A DNA stretch of 64,000 nucleotides from Sthenelais limicola. Lineage: Eukaryota > Annelida > Polychaeta > Phyllodocida > Sigalionidae. The number at the start of each line of letters is the position of its first letter. Positions within the stretch are counted from its first letter, which is position 1. Below the pieces are notes generated by a model that was given only the letters and a program-made list of their open reading frames with translations, was not told the DNA's origin and ran no database searches. The stretch lies in assembly GCA_942159475.1 (NCBI GenBank), contig OW804096.1:87523784-87587783 (forward strand), in the 5' to 3' direction. Made by a program: the position numbers and the translations under genes. Below, one piece after another: positions 1 through 10,960 of the stretch.

Positions 1-2800
1 ATGAATTCCCCTTGGGAAATGATGGTTCAACTTAGAGCTTGTGGACGCTACCGCCTATTTTTAAAAAAACTAGAGGCTGTGATAAGGTTGAAATTAGATA
101 TAACTTCATTGGGATCTGCCTCTATTCTATTTTACACAATGTAAATTATGTAACGAGAGTGTCGTCAGTAGAATGATTTACCTCCGAATTAAGCCAGGTA
201 TATTTAATTTCAAAATGATCTCTTTATGAGGGGAGGATCTTATATTCAATTAGTCTTGAGTTGCTGCCAAACGCGACGCGGAACCTCGGCGTCTATGGAT
301 AGATACCCACACTTGAGTCGTGACACACTTATTCATGCGTTTCATCCCTGGGAGTTGATATCTTTAATTTTTCATATGATTAGTGTCCTTCGTCAATATT
401 AACAAATTCTAGGACAGTCATTTCTTCATTCTCACGTGCCTCAAAGCGCTTGTCCTAGTTTCCTTAGCGGTGGATTTGAATAATTGATTTTATTTTTTTC
501 TCATAGTATTGAGGATAGGCCTTTGTGTTTGTATCAAGTCATCTTCCTAGGCCCGTCCGATTTTGATTACCCCTCAAATTACGCCATTTTGAAACCCTGA
601 TTGTTTTAAGGTACCCGCAATTATCTACAAGCAATTACTTGAATAGGATACACCTTGGGAGATGTTTCCCTTTTTTGCAAGATCTGCACTAGACGAGATT
701 ACAGCTGAGCAATGCACAGCCATTTGATGTCGGGTTCACCTTGCGATAAAATATGTGAAAAAAGGAACGATGACACTAAATAGCGTATATAGATAGTAGA
801 GAGTGTTTTTCTTATTCATTCATTCAGGACTAAAGGGTGTTCGAAAATGTGTAGGTTTTGCTTGATCCAACGAGATTATTCTCGCGGCTTGATCTACACC
901 CAATTTTCCAGACGCGTCTGAGTTGAGTTGAGGATTGTGAGGCATTTAAGAATGCGAGTAGTGTAGGAAATTGACCATTGTATCAGGTGATGTGGTATTT
1001 GAAAGCCATTTATTTGCACTTGGTCGTCATACAAATCGAGAATTAGCACTGTAAGCCCTGGGGACTGCTCTGCTATTTACGGAACGAAGTGTTTGGCTAA
1101 TTTTAGTTCCAGTAGTGATGACCTTTCGTTGTTCCCAAATGATCATGTGCTGCTTTGAAAGGAGGGTTTTCCCTGATAACTCAGTCGTGTGCCATCTCCC
1201 CGCCACAGATAGCATTTCATTACAGGGATTCCATTGAAGAAGGAGATGGGTTGCGGTGGCATTCAGCTCCCCCACACCCTCCCTATCACATGACTGTAAT
1301 TGAGGACGTGGGAATGGGTGCTTCAATTTTGGCACCACTAATTTAGCCGCCTTCTTGTATCGGCCTTCTCCTCCGCTCCCTCTCCTCCCCATCGTCCTCT
1401 CCATCGTCCTCTTTCCCATTGTCACGGCTACTTCAGGTGCTCGTGCTACCTTTATACACTTGTGGTGGTTTTCTGTGATTGGCGATTTTTGTTTTTGTTC
1501 TTTTTTGGTTTTTAAATCGAGCCAGGTGCCCAATTTGTGGAGAAAGGTCGGCGACCTGTAACTTGTGGGCTCGCTGTGATGAGCCGCGGATTTCAAGCCT
1601 TTTTACCACAGCAATGAGTCTTTGATGTCACATCATTAGTAGCTCACTCACACACTAGTGTGCCCTCCTCTCTTCTCCGGGAAAGAGAGATAATGTGGAA
1701 AGTGTTTCTAGCTCTCCTAGCCTCTTGCCCGCCTAACATAAAGATCAGTCCATGGAGGCTGGTAATATATATGTGTAGTTCATTGGGGTTGTGTGGTAAG
1801 GGTTTGTCACTTCCCTGACAGCAGGAAGGAACTGCTCCCGATCCTACTCCCGCCCCTGAAGTCCCGAGGGTAGATCGGTGCCTCTATAGGAAGCTGATTG
1901 ATAGATCTACCCATTCCTTTCCTGTGTACGACTTGCCGGTGGTAGTAGCTATTTCTTAATGATACACCCACCCCAAGGCATTAATGATTGTAGGTGAAGA
2001 CAGGAGCGTGGTGGTAAAATGTACCTTTGTCTGTGTTAACTTACAATTGCTAAATATCCATTGTGCTCTGATTATGATAAGGGCGAAAGTTAATTATAGA
2101 TCATTAGTCTCGGAATTAGCAATCAAACAGCATACATTGTGTGATTTTGAAGCTCTTTACATGACAGATTTATTCATTATTTATCGAGATGTACCGCCTC
2201 TTTAACAAGTAACCACCATATAGGTCCAAAATGAATGAGTCATGACATGGAAAAAATGCCAAACCAAGGCTAATATAATACCTTTCAGGGCGTGAAGCCG
2301 CCATTAAATATTAAAACTAAGCAAGACCTTTGGCGGGCCTATAGTGTGGGTGTACTCTGTCTAGAGTGTTCTTGCAAAGGTTTGAATTTTTGATGGCGTG
2401 TTGGCATGAAGTAGGGGCGGGGTCGCTTTAGGTCCCTACCATAATAGTGACAGGCAAATTGGGAAGTCGGAACCGATGTCACCAATGGGAAGTACAAGTA
2501 GGCATAGAGAAAGTTGCCAGACGCGTCCAAACATCCATCGTGAATATTTATGCATTCATTAGGACGTTTTCGTTGTAAGTAGTTCGATACTACAGTTTTG
2601 TGTTTGTTTATCATTGTCCAATCCTGAGCCACCTTTAGGGGTATTACCGAGGGTATTAAAATTTAAAGGCTTTGGGTTCCTATGCCTGTCCAAGTTATCC
2701 CTTAGGACAACATAATATTACCACGATTCTGTTATTCAGTATGTTGTGTATTGGTCAATGTCTACTGGGCGCAGATGCTTTGTAATACACTTTCATTATA
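1..2800. other. Non-coding stretch without recognisable gene
   Basis: I see no gene here. The 189-codon frame on the minus strand at 1027-1596 is the longest in the window. Its product is rich in Arg, Gly and Lys and contains a repeated RTME-type motif, because the minus strand is purine-rich between about 1355 and 1430 and therefore poor in stop codons. A 12-bp duplication with one mismatch (1390-1401 and 1402-1413) produces the repeated peptide. Shorter frames at 1155-1561 (plus) and 2339-2632 (minus) resemble nothing I know. The flanks, 1-1000 and 1600-2800, are A+T-rich with no repeat I could match elsewhere. Confidence 0.6.
1390..1413. repeat. 12-bp tandem duplication in a pyrimidine-rich tract
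   Basis: Two adjacent 12-bp units beginning CATCGTCC differ only at the last base. They lie inside a C/T-rich plus-strand stretch (about 1362-1425). This is a replication-slippage type duplication with no further context. Confidence 0.8.
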
Positions 2801-2813
2801 TGTATATTCTATA

Positions 2814-2829
2814 TAATAATAATAATAAT
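2814..2829. repeat. (AAT)n microsatellite
   Basis: About five AAT units sit in an A+T-rich neighbourhood. This is a simple sequence repeat of a kind common in eukaryotic intergenic DNA. Confidence 0.9.
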
Positions 2830-5050
2830 TAATTACGCTAAATACGAATGATATTTATAAAAGGTACAAATGGTATGTTGATTTTCCTCTGTTTAGGAAA
2901 TGAATCGCCAAGAAAGACATCCAAAAATATGATCCCCCATACTGTGTGTGGGGTATGGACATCATGGGCCAGCTTGTAAACGCTCATGATGATGCGCATT
3001 GATGTCCACTCACTTGGGCAGACCGGATTGTCGATATTGTTGTGGTTGCCTTCGCACTCTAATGTTTAATCCATTAGGGCTTAGGTGACATAACCCGACG
3101 TAAGGCAACAAATATGGGCAGATTTGAGCTGTAAGCTGCGGTTTTTGCACAACTGTACACTCGTTTATTACAGTTTGAGTGGGTGATGAAGATCGTATCA
3201 AGCCTATACTATGAAGGCATTTGTGTCATCGAGCATTGTTGTGCGACAAAGTTACCCTGGCCTGACAAACTGCAAAAGAGAGACCCACTGATGAATCAAC
3301 TCCATTGTTCCCCTCCCTCCGACGAGGGATAAAAAGAACGGATAACGGTATAAGCCATGGGATCATTAGTTCTCTAGGCCTGTCTTGCTATAATGGGAAT
3401 GCTTGCTTTGAATGAAATCTTCCAATGCATCTTGAGCGAGCTGAATATGAATGGAAGTCATTTGAATATTGCCCTGCTAGTTATCGGCGCACTGCATTGA
3501 GAGCCCCCTGTGCTTGTTTGCATGGCCCTTGATTCAGGACCATTAGGGTGTCTTCATGGCCCATGAAACTGCTATGCACCGTCCGTTGTGTAACAAAGCT
3601 CTGGGACAAATGATGACACAGTGCAATTTGGCATCGTTGCTGTGTGCCACTCCCAGTTCCAGAACTCGGCCGTGTGTGTGTGTGTGTGGTCTGCTACCAG
3701 AGGAGGACATGGTCATCCATACTGAAGAGGCATTTCACGCCGTTTTACCTTAGCCCCCCACTCCCTCCCGACACTGAGCTACTTCAAAGTATAGACCCTA
3801 GCATGATGATGTATGACCAGCCCTGAAGCTCGGCTACTGTTATTCGCGCTAGCGACTCGAGGTCTCACATCAAGAGCGCCTTGAATAACATCCAGAACAA
3901 GAACGGCGCAATAAATTGCTCCTATGAAATGCAAGCGGTCTCACGTTCCACTGCACCAGCGTGGAGATCGAGCGCATGGGCCAATAAATGGCACTACCTC
4001 GAATAATGGCCTGACCCCAGACCAGCCCTGCACACATAACGCCGGACCTACTGGCCACACCCGTCAGCCGCTCCAATCAACCCTGATGGATCGAGGTGGG
4101 AAGCTGCAAACGACAGAAAGAATCCTTAGAGTGATCCAAACTGTGATCCGGAGGTACCTTGCTCCTGATTCTTGCCAACTGCAATTGACACGCGGCCTCA
4201 AGTCAAATAGACCCTCGGTCTGGGTCAGTGGCAAGAAAGACGCTTCCACTGTGGTCCTCGCGAATTTCATCAGCTATTATCACAATTGTCACCCCAGGGT
4301 GGATCCCTGCTCCTTCACCATCTTTCACCATCTACACCACATTATCGTTTGTATCTATCCCATTTTCCTCAACAAGTCGATCTGCATTTCCTCACTGCAG
4401 CCTCCCCCACCAAACCAATTCACCCTTGGTCTTGTTCCCTTTCCTCCCTTACGACCGTGGTATAAGATGTAGGAGTGTAAACGGCACATTCCTCCCCCTT
4501 TTATCTGCCCATCCCTCCCATAGACCGGTCTCCAATATTGTGGCCAGGATTAAATATCGGGTTCCTCCAAATAAACACTACGAAATCGGACATTCCGACC
4601 GCCACCGTTTCAGGAAAAGCTCGTTCTAAACATGACTGAATGTCTTATATCTCGCCACTCTGTTGTTGCCAGTGCAATAAAACTATGAATTTAATCTCTC
4701 CCGTTTATATGAGTTGAGGAAAGGCCTAAAATTGATTGGAAACTTTCGGAAATAAAGCATGCATACACGTATACATATATGATATATTTATGTCCGGTAT
4801 TTCGCTTATACGTAGATGACCCTCGAACGACCCCAGTGTAGTTTATTAGCTGTCTGTGTAGGCAATAAAATGATAAGCTGGAATGTTTGCCAAATAACCA
4901 CTTAATGACAATATAGCAACCAAACTGGCGAAATAGATCCTGATATTGAGAGCATGGGAATCCATTGAGAATGTATTGTGAGGTTACCCGCACCCACTGG
5001 ATGACAGTGAAAGGTACCTCTAGATGGGTATACACAGTTATGATAGGTAA
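2830..5050. other. Non-coding stretch with a GC-richer patch at 3820-4500
   Basis: No gene is recognised. The patch at 3820-4500 is less A+T-rich than its surroundings and is open in several frames at once: 3924-4472 on plus (182 codons), another plus frame from after a TGA at about 3822 to a TAA at about 4002, and two minus frames at 3870-4270. None of the translations shows a motif I recognise, and the simultaneous openness argues for composition rather than selection. A GT microsatellite precedes the patch at 3672-3689. Confidence 0.5.
3672..3689. repeat. (GT)9 microsatellite
   Basis: An uninterrupted run of GT dinucleotides, preceded by a GGCC stretch. It is a simple sequence repeat. Confidence 0.9.
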
Positions 5051-5082
5051 CCTCCCCCTTCCCCTCCCATCTCCCCCTCCCC
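5051..5082 (-). repeat. C/T tract; G-quadruplex-prone on the minus strand
   Basis: The plus strand is nearly pure C and T with five runs of three or more C separated by one to three bases. Read on the minus strand this meets the usual four-G-tract pattern for an intramolecular quadruplex. No gene start that it could regulate is evident nearby. Confidence 0.6.
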
Positions 5083-6060
5083 AATTCGTTGCTTGTTCAC
5101 TAAACCCTGACCATGGCAAAACGTATGTCTTGTCATTTGATTCTTACTGTGTTTAGTTACCGTGCCCATCAACCAATCAGATCTGCGCAAGACACCAGTT
5201 ACCTGGACGCTCAGAAGGTCAAAGATCAGCTTCAAGTTTCGACTTGACCTGGACCATGTGATCATATATCAAGTAAAGCCATTTCCATAGGTTGGTCTTG
5301 TTTACAATGAGTTTCCCTCCAGCCCGACTTCAGTATCACTTCCCTAGATACGGAGGCTTTTTCAACATTTACCAATGACCCCGTCTGACATTTAATTCCT
5401 CCTTATTCAAAGCATATGCTATGCCATGGATAAACTCGTTTTGTTATTATCTCGCCATTGGGGTCAGGTGAAAAGTTGAATCTCTGATGAATTTCTAGAT
5501 CGGGAAGCCAGCTTTCTTGTTAGTTTAACCTAACTTTTAGAACGGTCTCCCGCCTCCAAACATGTGCATCTGGAGGACGTCCAAAATTTGTTTAAAATTT
5601 GAAGACGAGGAATGTTTATGTTTTTGCACTGTTTCCTGCATTTGGTTCTAGATTCGTTGGTATTCTTATCTATAGTTTAGGGATTTCATTAGTGAAGAGT
5701 ATTCCTTATGTCTGTCTCACGGAAAGCCTTGCCATTAAGCGAAATTGGCTTGGTGTGTGCTTTTACTCTGTTTAAGTTGTGAGGGTTAAAATTTCCCTGA
5801 GCGAATGGCATTCATTTTGGAACATAAATACAACAGAGGCATTGTATGGGTTTCCAGTTGACATGTTGATATTTACATGATTATTGTTGGGGAAATCCTG
5901 CCAATAAATGTTCTAAATGTGCTAAATGTTCTAGTTACATTGATATTGCTACAAATCACGGTGCCTCCAGTACTAAATGAAGCTGGATAGAACCGTTCTG
6001 CCTGGCCATATATGATTAAATGGAGAGACTTTTATGGGGAGGAAAGTCAGCCCGTCAAAC
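5083..6060. other. Non-coding stretch
   Basis: Nothing firm is seen. The segment from about 5156 to 5291 is preceded by a pyrimidine-rich stretch ending in TTTAG and is open in all three plus frames for at least 80 bases (see findings). The rest is A+T-rich with no repeat or motif I could match. Confidence 0.5.
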
Positions 6061-6071
6061 TATAGCCTCCC

Positions 6072-6081
6072 TATATAAAAG
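6072..6081 (+). promoter_or_regulatory. TATA-box-like element
   Basis: TATATAAAAG is a very good match to the RNA polymerase II TATA consensus. An initiator would be expected about 30 bases on, near 6100, where the sequence (ATCAGG) is only a weak fit. An ATG in a reasonable Kozak context follows at 6144. A match of this length is expected by chance several times in A+T-rich DNA of this size, so function is uncertain. Confidence 0.25.
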
Positions 6082-7403
6082 CACCGAGCTTTTAATCAGG
6101 TTTTGTCGCCAAGCGTAAAATGTGCCTCGTTCACAGTGTTACCATGACTACCGAGCTACAGGCCCTCAGCCATTTCCAGGTATTTGTGTGGCAATGGCTT
6201 TTCAGGTGAATGTATTGTTATGAGAAACCGTGAACTAAAATCCACTGATGCGTATCAAGCCTATCCAATTCATCCTGGCGAAATGAACATTGACTAAGGA
6301 AAATGCCAACAATAATAAACAAATATTAGCGCCCTGACATTTCCTCACCAAATTCGGGAATCGCACACAAACGCTCTCAGATTTACTCATCTCGTCAGTC
6401 ATCGAACCGTTTATATTTTTCTTCAAATTCTCATATTTGTACCCAACACCTTTTAAAAAGTGTATGCTGGGGATGCAGTAGGGCTTTAAGAGCATCAAGG
6501 CTTTCTCTCTATAATGGTGGCTCATTTATGGTGGTGTGCCTCCACTTATATTCGTCATAGCAACGCGCCAGTCCCTCGTTGGCAATAGTGCTGTATTAAA
6601 GGATGGGTGCGCACCAAAAAAGCATCGCACCATTCAAGTCTGATTTAATAAACCCGTCCTCGCCACTTAAAAAAGCCAGCATTGTGATCCCTGCGTCGGG
6701 CCCTCCTGTATCTGACAGCTAGCGGCCATTGCCTCTATACTAGTCAGTAGAGAAAGTCAGTAAGTTGGCCAAGTTGTCTTTGATCAAGGCTAATGAAGGG
6801 AGAGGGGATTTGGGTCTGGGGAAGTGGTACTATCAAACGATCAAAGTCCCTTTTTTTGTGGCTGGTTTTCTTACAGACCCAAGTGCGGTGGAGGATCAGA
6901 TTGGGCTTGCCATGGAGACCTTTCCTCCCGGAGGTTCCTATACATAAAAGGGCGAATCGGTGGCTTGAAAACCCATTGATCCCTTTATGTGTCGTGAACA
7001 TAACCTATGGCCTTGTGGATCGAATCCCGCAATAGTCATTTTGGACTTCATTCAGTCAACATTTTCCACCTTCGATACATTGACTCTTCTCCCATGGGTT
7101 TTTTCTTCGTCGGCCAGACAGTTAGTTATATATTTGCATATCATCTTCTGTCATATTTTTAACCGCCTTACATAGCCAGGCTGTTTTTATAGTTTAAGTG
7201 ACTAATTTCATGCTGATAAATGGATTTTTTGCTATCGTAAGTTTATTTTCCTTGTATGTATATTTTAATACCGATAGAAACGTTAAAGAGCTTAGAGCAC
7301 TAGCTCTAACTTCAAATACGCACAGCACACGGGTGTAGATTTGACTCTATCCTTTTCTAACAGGAAGAACCTGATAAGCCTGCCCTAGATGAAAAAGAGA
7401 GTA

Positions 7404-7414
7404 TAAAAGGGCTT
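7404..7414 (+). promoter_or_regulatory. TATA-box-like element
   Basis: GTATAAAAGGG is a consensus-grade TATA match followed by a moderately G+C-rich stretch. No exon-like sequence follows within 200 bases. It lies about 280 bases upstream of a cluster of CCAAT and CAGGTG motifs (7690-7930). Without transcript evidence it remains a motif match. Confidence 0.2.
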
Positions 7415-7689
7415 ATCCCGAGGATTCTCCTGATCAAAGGTCGCCCGGCCTGTAGAGTATCACATCCCACTCCCCTCTCTAAAGCGCGATCCATCTACGC
7501 TTAGAGATAAATCCTGGTTATTTCCTCCAGGAGATATACCTCCCGGATCACTTCGAAAAAAGTGAGCATTCACTGCCAACTGACTATATAGGCGCTCCTC
7601 CCTCTTCCATTAAGGCATGGGCGTATATATGGAGAGGGCGGTATTTACCTTTTCAGCAAATCGTTCCTGTGCTTTTTAAAGCGAAGGGG

Positions 7690-7930
7690 AATTGGTATTG
7701 CCGCGATATGTAGACTGATTGGCCTCGGCTGGATGTATTGCCGGGGTAAATACCAATTTCCTGGAGCAGGTGTCCTTGGCAGGGGGCAGGGAAATGGCCT
7801 GGCCTTCAAGCACCTAACGCAGCTGGCTTTTTCTATTGACCAATACCAATGACCTGGACATCAGCTCCATATCCTAGCAAAACAGGTGTCTGATGTTTGA
7901 GCCGCCAACAGGTGTCTGTTCGCAGGGCAG
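7690..7930. promoter_or_regulatory. Possible cis-regulatory cluster of CCAAT and CAGGTG motifs
   Basis: CAGGTGTC occurs three times (7767, 7883, 7909). The last two are part of a shared 12-bp word repeated with a 26-bp period, and another CAGGTAA lies at about 7927. ATTGG or CCAAT occurs about five times in the same 240 bp, two of them as a perfect 10-bp inverted repeat (7690-7699 and 7749-7758). CAGGTG is the Snail/ZEB-type E-box and CCAAT is the NF-Y box. Clustering is seen in the sequence. Enhancer or promoter activity is inference. Confidence 0.25.
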
Positions 7931-7999
7931 GTAATATGTCTCCTCAGCAGAAGCTGCTGTGGAGGATGAACCCTTGGTATTTCAGAATTGCTCTCCGTA

Positions 8000-10311
8000 T
8001 ATCTTCACTCTCTGGATAAGTTCCGGATAATTGTTTCGGACCAAGGCCTGCCCATAAAAAAGGCAGCGAGTAAGTTGAGTAACTCTAGAAAGGTCAGGGA
8101 GAGTATGATATAATTGCCGACTAAAACCTATTGACTTGCAGTCACTGCAGCCAACATGTCTCAAAATGTTTAACTAAGCATTGGATCTATATTTTTCGAA
8201 AGGCATTTCATTTGGTTTGAGCATTCGTTTTAGTTATTTACATTTAAACAATTAAAACAAGATCGCACAGATAGTTTTATAAAGCCTCGATTAAAATGGT
8301 TTTTTTTGAGAATCTATTATACCGGTATGTTGTCTAGTTGGGCCAAATATAATCTATCCGGTTGAGTAATCCATCCCGGGTGTTATATTCTGGCCGCGCT
8401 ATAGCAATGATGGGCCTCGTTAGGTTTTGCCCGGTCAAACCCTTGACATAGAAAAGTCATATTTGACATATAGAAAGTGTTTGCCTGAATAAAGTTCATC
8501 ATGAGCAGGCTTAAGCCGATTTGAAGTGTCCATGATTGGCACGGTGACATGGCCTTGTATTAAAACGATAGACCACCCATGTATCCTCGTACTGATGTGT
8601 GCTATTCGTGTTTGACGGATATGTTAATATATGTATGTATTGTTATCCCGAGGACCTGACCGGGGACTATTTTATTCTCGTCACGCGGAACCTGACATTG
8701 TAATAAAAGCTGAATTATCATGTTGTAGGCCATTGTTTACCTGATACCTATTTGTGCAGAACAAGATATGACCCCGTAATACCTTTATTTTGTTGTTATA
8801 TACAAGTTTATAAGCGGTTCTCAGAAATAATCTTCCAGTGCAATATTAACTTACACGCGCATCCCTTAGCATTTTAATTTACGTCACATATACCCGTCAG
8901 TAGCGTTGATAATGAATCTCAAAATTGTAATCGATTCAAGAGAAATGGCACTTTCTCTGAAGCGAACGGACGTTCTTTTTTCAGTGCCATTGCATGTTAA
9001 TCGATGAAAGTTACATTTTCCTTCCCCTCTTCCTACCATAATTAATATTAATACATGAACCTATGATATTTGGAATTTTGTTTCTTGGTCGAGTACCCAG
9101 TAGTGAACGAATCTGATCCCAACGGAAGTTTTTCCCCTCGTATACATGTGTATACCTGATCTGTGTATTGAACCTATGCTGACAGAGTTTTCTATGGAAG
9201 TGGCACGCACACAAAAAGATGCCATCTATAAGGTTGTGTTTTTGCATTGAAACGGTTGATGACGTGGGGCCGCTCCCCTCAAGTGTATAGTTGGTAACAT
9301 GATACCCGTACTGCGGGGACATCTCTTTGATGGGGATGGGTGGAAGACGGAATTCCATTAAACCTCTCGAAATCTGTCACCTCCTCATGAAAACAACAGC
9401 TGGGATAGGATGGAGGAACTCAGATTTGGGGGACAGCTCCCCTTGTCTTATCATCATGAATGACATTACAGGCCTGATGGCGACCATCCAGAACACTGTA
9501 ATGGCGGTGATGTGTATCAGGATGGCGGGCCTCATTACCTAAAGGAGTGGTCCTAGCTGGTCCTCCCTCCCCTCACCTCCACCCGTGTCCAGTTAAGAAC
9601 TATAGTAGTGGTTTGTGTGTCTGAATGCCCTTACACCCCTGACGTGGATCCAAATACGACCACTCACAATGGCCAAGCCTAGACATAACACGGAGGCTTG
9701 GGCTACCATTCAGAGTGTCCCATCAATGGTTTTTAAGGGAAAGACAGACTCGAGGACTGTCCACCTAGCTTGGATATGCCCGTTTTGAATTTCATGTCAT
9801 ATTTACACAAGTCAGTGCCTAGTTTATGCAAGTTTACCGGGGGAAGTGCTGTTTGAATACACTGCAAAATGACTGAATCAAAATTGCTGGAAAGTGAACG
9901 ATCAAAAGCTGATCTTGTGTGATTAACCGCGCTCATGTTTCGCGAAGCATTTGATACCGAAGAACGATTACAATTGTCGAATTTGAAGAAGGTTTACTGT
10001 ACTCCTTGCGTACGTGCTTGGGGAATTCAGGAAGGAGGTGGTGGAGAGGGAATATATATGTTGGGTGATGTTAGCTTACCCACAACTTTCCCTGTGCCAA
10101 AGATCATGATCTAGTACATAGTAGTAAATGTGTTATCCCAACACACTATACTAACTCATGCAATACTAAATATAACTACACCCTCTCCGCACCCCTCATT
10201 TTTTCCTTCCTGTACTCAGTACCCTGCCTTATTGATAGAACATCTTTCCAGTCAACAAAACGGTACTATAGATCCTAGGGATTTACTATATACCCACCCG
10301 AATTCCACCTG
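8000..10311. other. Non-coding stretch
   Basis: No gene or repeat is recognised. The largest frame, 9011-9358 on minus (115 codons), has no known motif and is overlapped by frames on the other strand. Confidence 0.55.
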
Positions 10312-10434
10312 AGTTGTTTTTTTCATAAATAGAAATAAAAAATAAAATTAAAAGAGCCCCACCTTATAATAAAGGGCTAATTTTTTTTATGTAGAATGGT
10401 GGTATGAAACTAAAAAGAAAAACAAGAAGAAATG

Positions 10435-10458
10435 ACTCGACACCGAACTGTGTCGAGT
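10435..10458. repeat. Short perfect stem-loop
   Basis: Nine-base arms (ACTCGACAC and its complement) flank a six-base loop, followed by a run of A. It sits at the end of an A+T-rich block (10312-10460), which also holds a five-base AGCCC/GGGCT stem followed by eight T. A nine-base perfect stem with a short loop is expected a few times in 64 kb by chance. Confidence 0.5.
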
Positions 10459-10621
10459 AAAAAAGTGATTCTCACTAGCATCAGAGATGTCCCATAAATG
10501 TCAAAGCTGTGTCTAGTGTTGCTATTTTATATGTACCTTTATGTGGGTGAGTAGGTAATTCGTATAAGTCTCTTGTTTTATTACCGCCCTTTAGAAAATT
10601 TGGCTTGAATGCCTTGAGGTT

Positions 10622-10960
10622 TAGGGCTGACTCTATTGCGAAGCCTTTGGGACTGGGGCCGAGGTCATGACACCTGAGGGTTTAGCTTGGATACCTCTAG
10701 GCTATACTGCAAATCTCTTGGACAGTGACCCCAGAGAGACCTCAGGTTCAAGTCTCTCAGCTAATGCAGTGATCCAGTACGCTTTAATACCCAATTAGAG
10801 CGCGAGAGGCAATAAGGCATTGTGGCATTTATGGCTCTAGTTGAGGCATTGTAGCTTAGCGATGATACAATGTTGGTAGGAGGTAAGAATTTCAGGTTAT
10901 CTCTGGGTCAGCAAAGCATGAACTATATGGTTTACTTTCCCATCGCTCTAGACACTGAAG
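10622..10960 (+). repeat. Possible decayed tRNA-derived SINE-like element
   Basis: TAGCTTGGATACC (10683) resembles a polymerase III A-box, and GGTTCAAGTCT (10745-10755) is close to the B-box consensus GGTTCRANNCC. The 62-base spacing is compatible with an internal polymerase III promoter. A second A-box-like TAGCTTAGCG lies at about 10854. The segments 10628-10663 and about 10701-10736 look related, suggesting an old duplication. No T-stem, 3' tail or target duplication was found and no second copy is in the window, so this is tentative. Confidence 0.2.

Noticed and set aside
1027..1596. 189-codon minus-strand open frame, the longest in the window
   Set aside because: It lies on a purine-skewed strand with a 12-bp duplication, has plus-strand frames opposite it, and shows no recognisable domain. 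The length is within chance for 64 kb in six frames.
3924..4472. 182-codon plus-strand open frame
   Set aside because: Other plus and minus frames are open over the same bases. The translation changes from basic to Pro/Phe-rich low complexity with no domain.
6950..7033. tRNA-like signal with B-box GGATCGAATCC at about 7018 and a pairable T-arm
   Set aside because: Only the T-arm pairs. No acceptor, D or anticodon stem can be built, and no second copy is in the window to support a SINE.
7413..8653. 12-bp word TTATCCCGAGGA at about 7413 and 8642
   Set aside because: A 12-base match between two places in 64 kb is expected by chance, and flanking similarity is slight.
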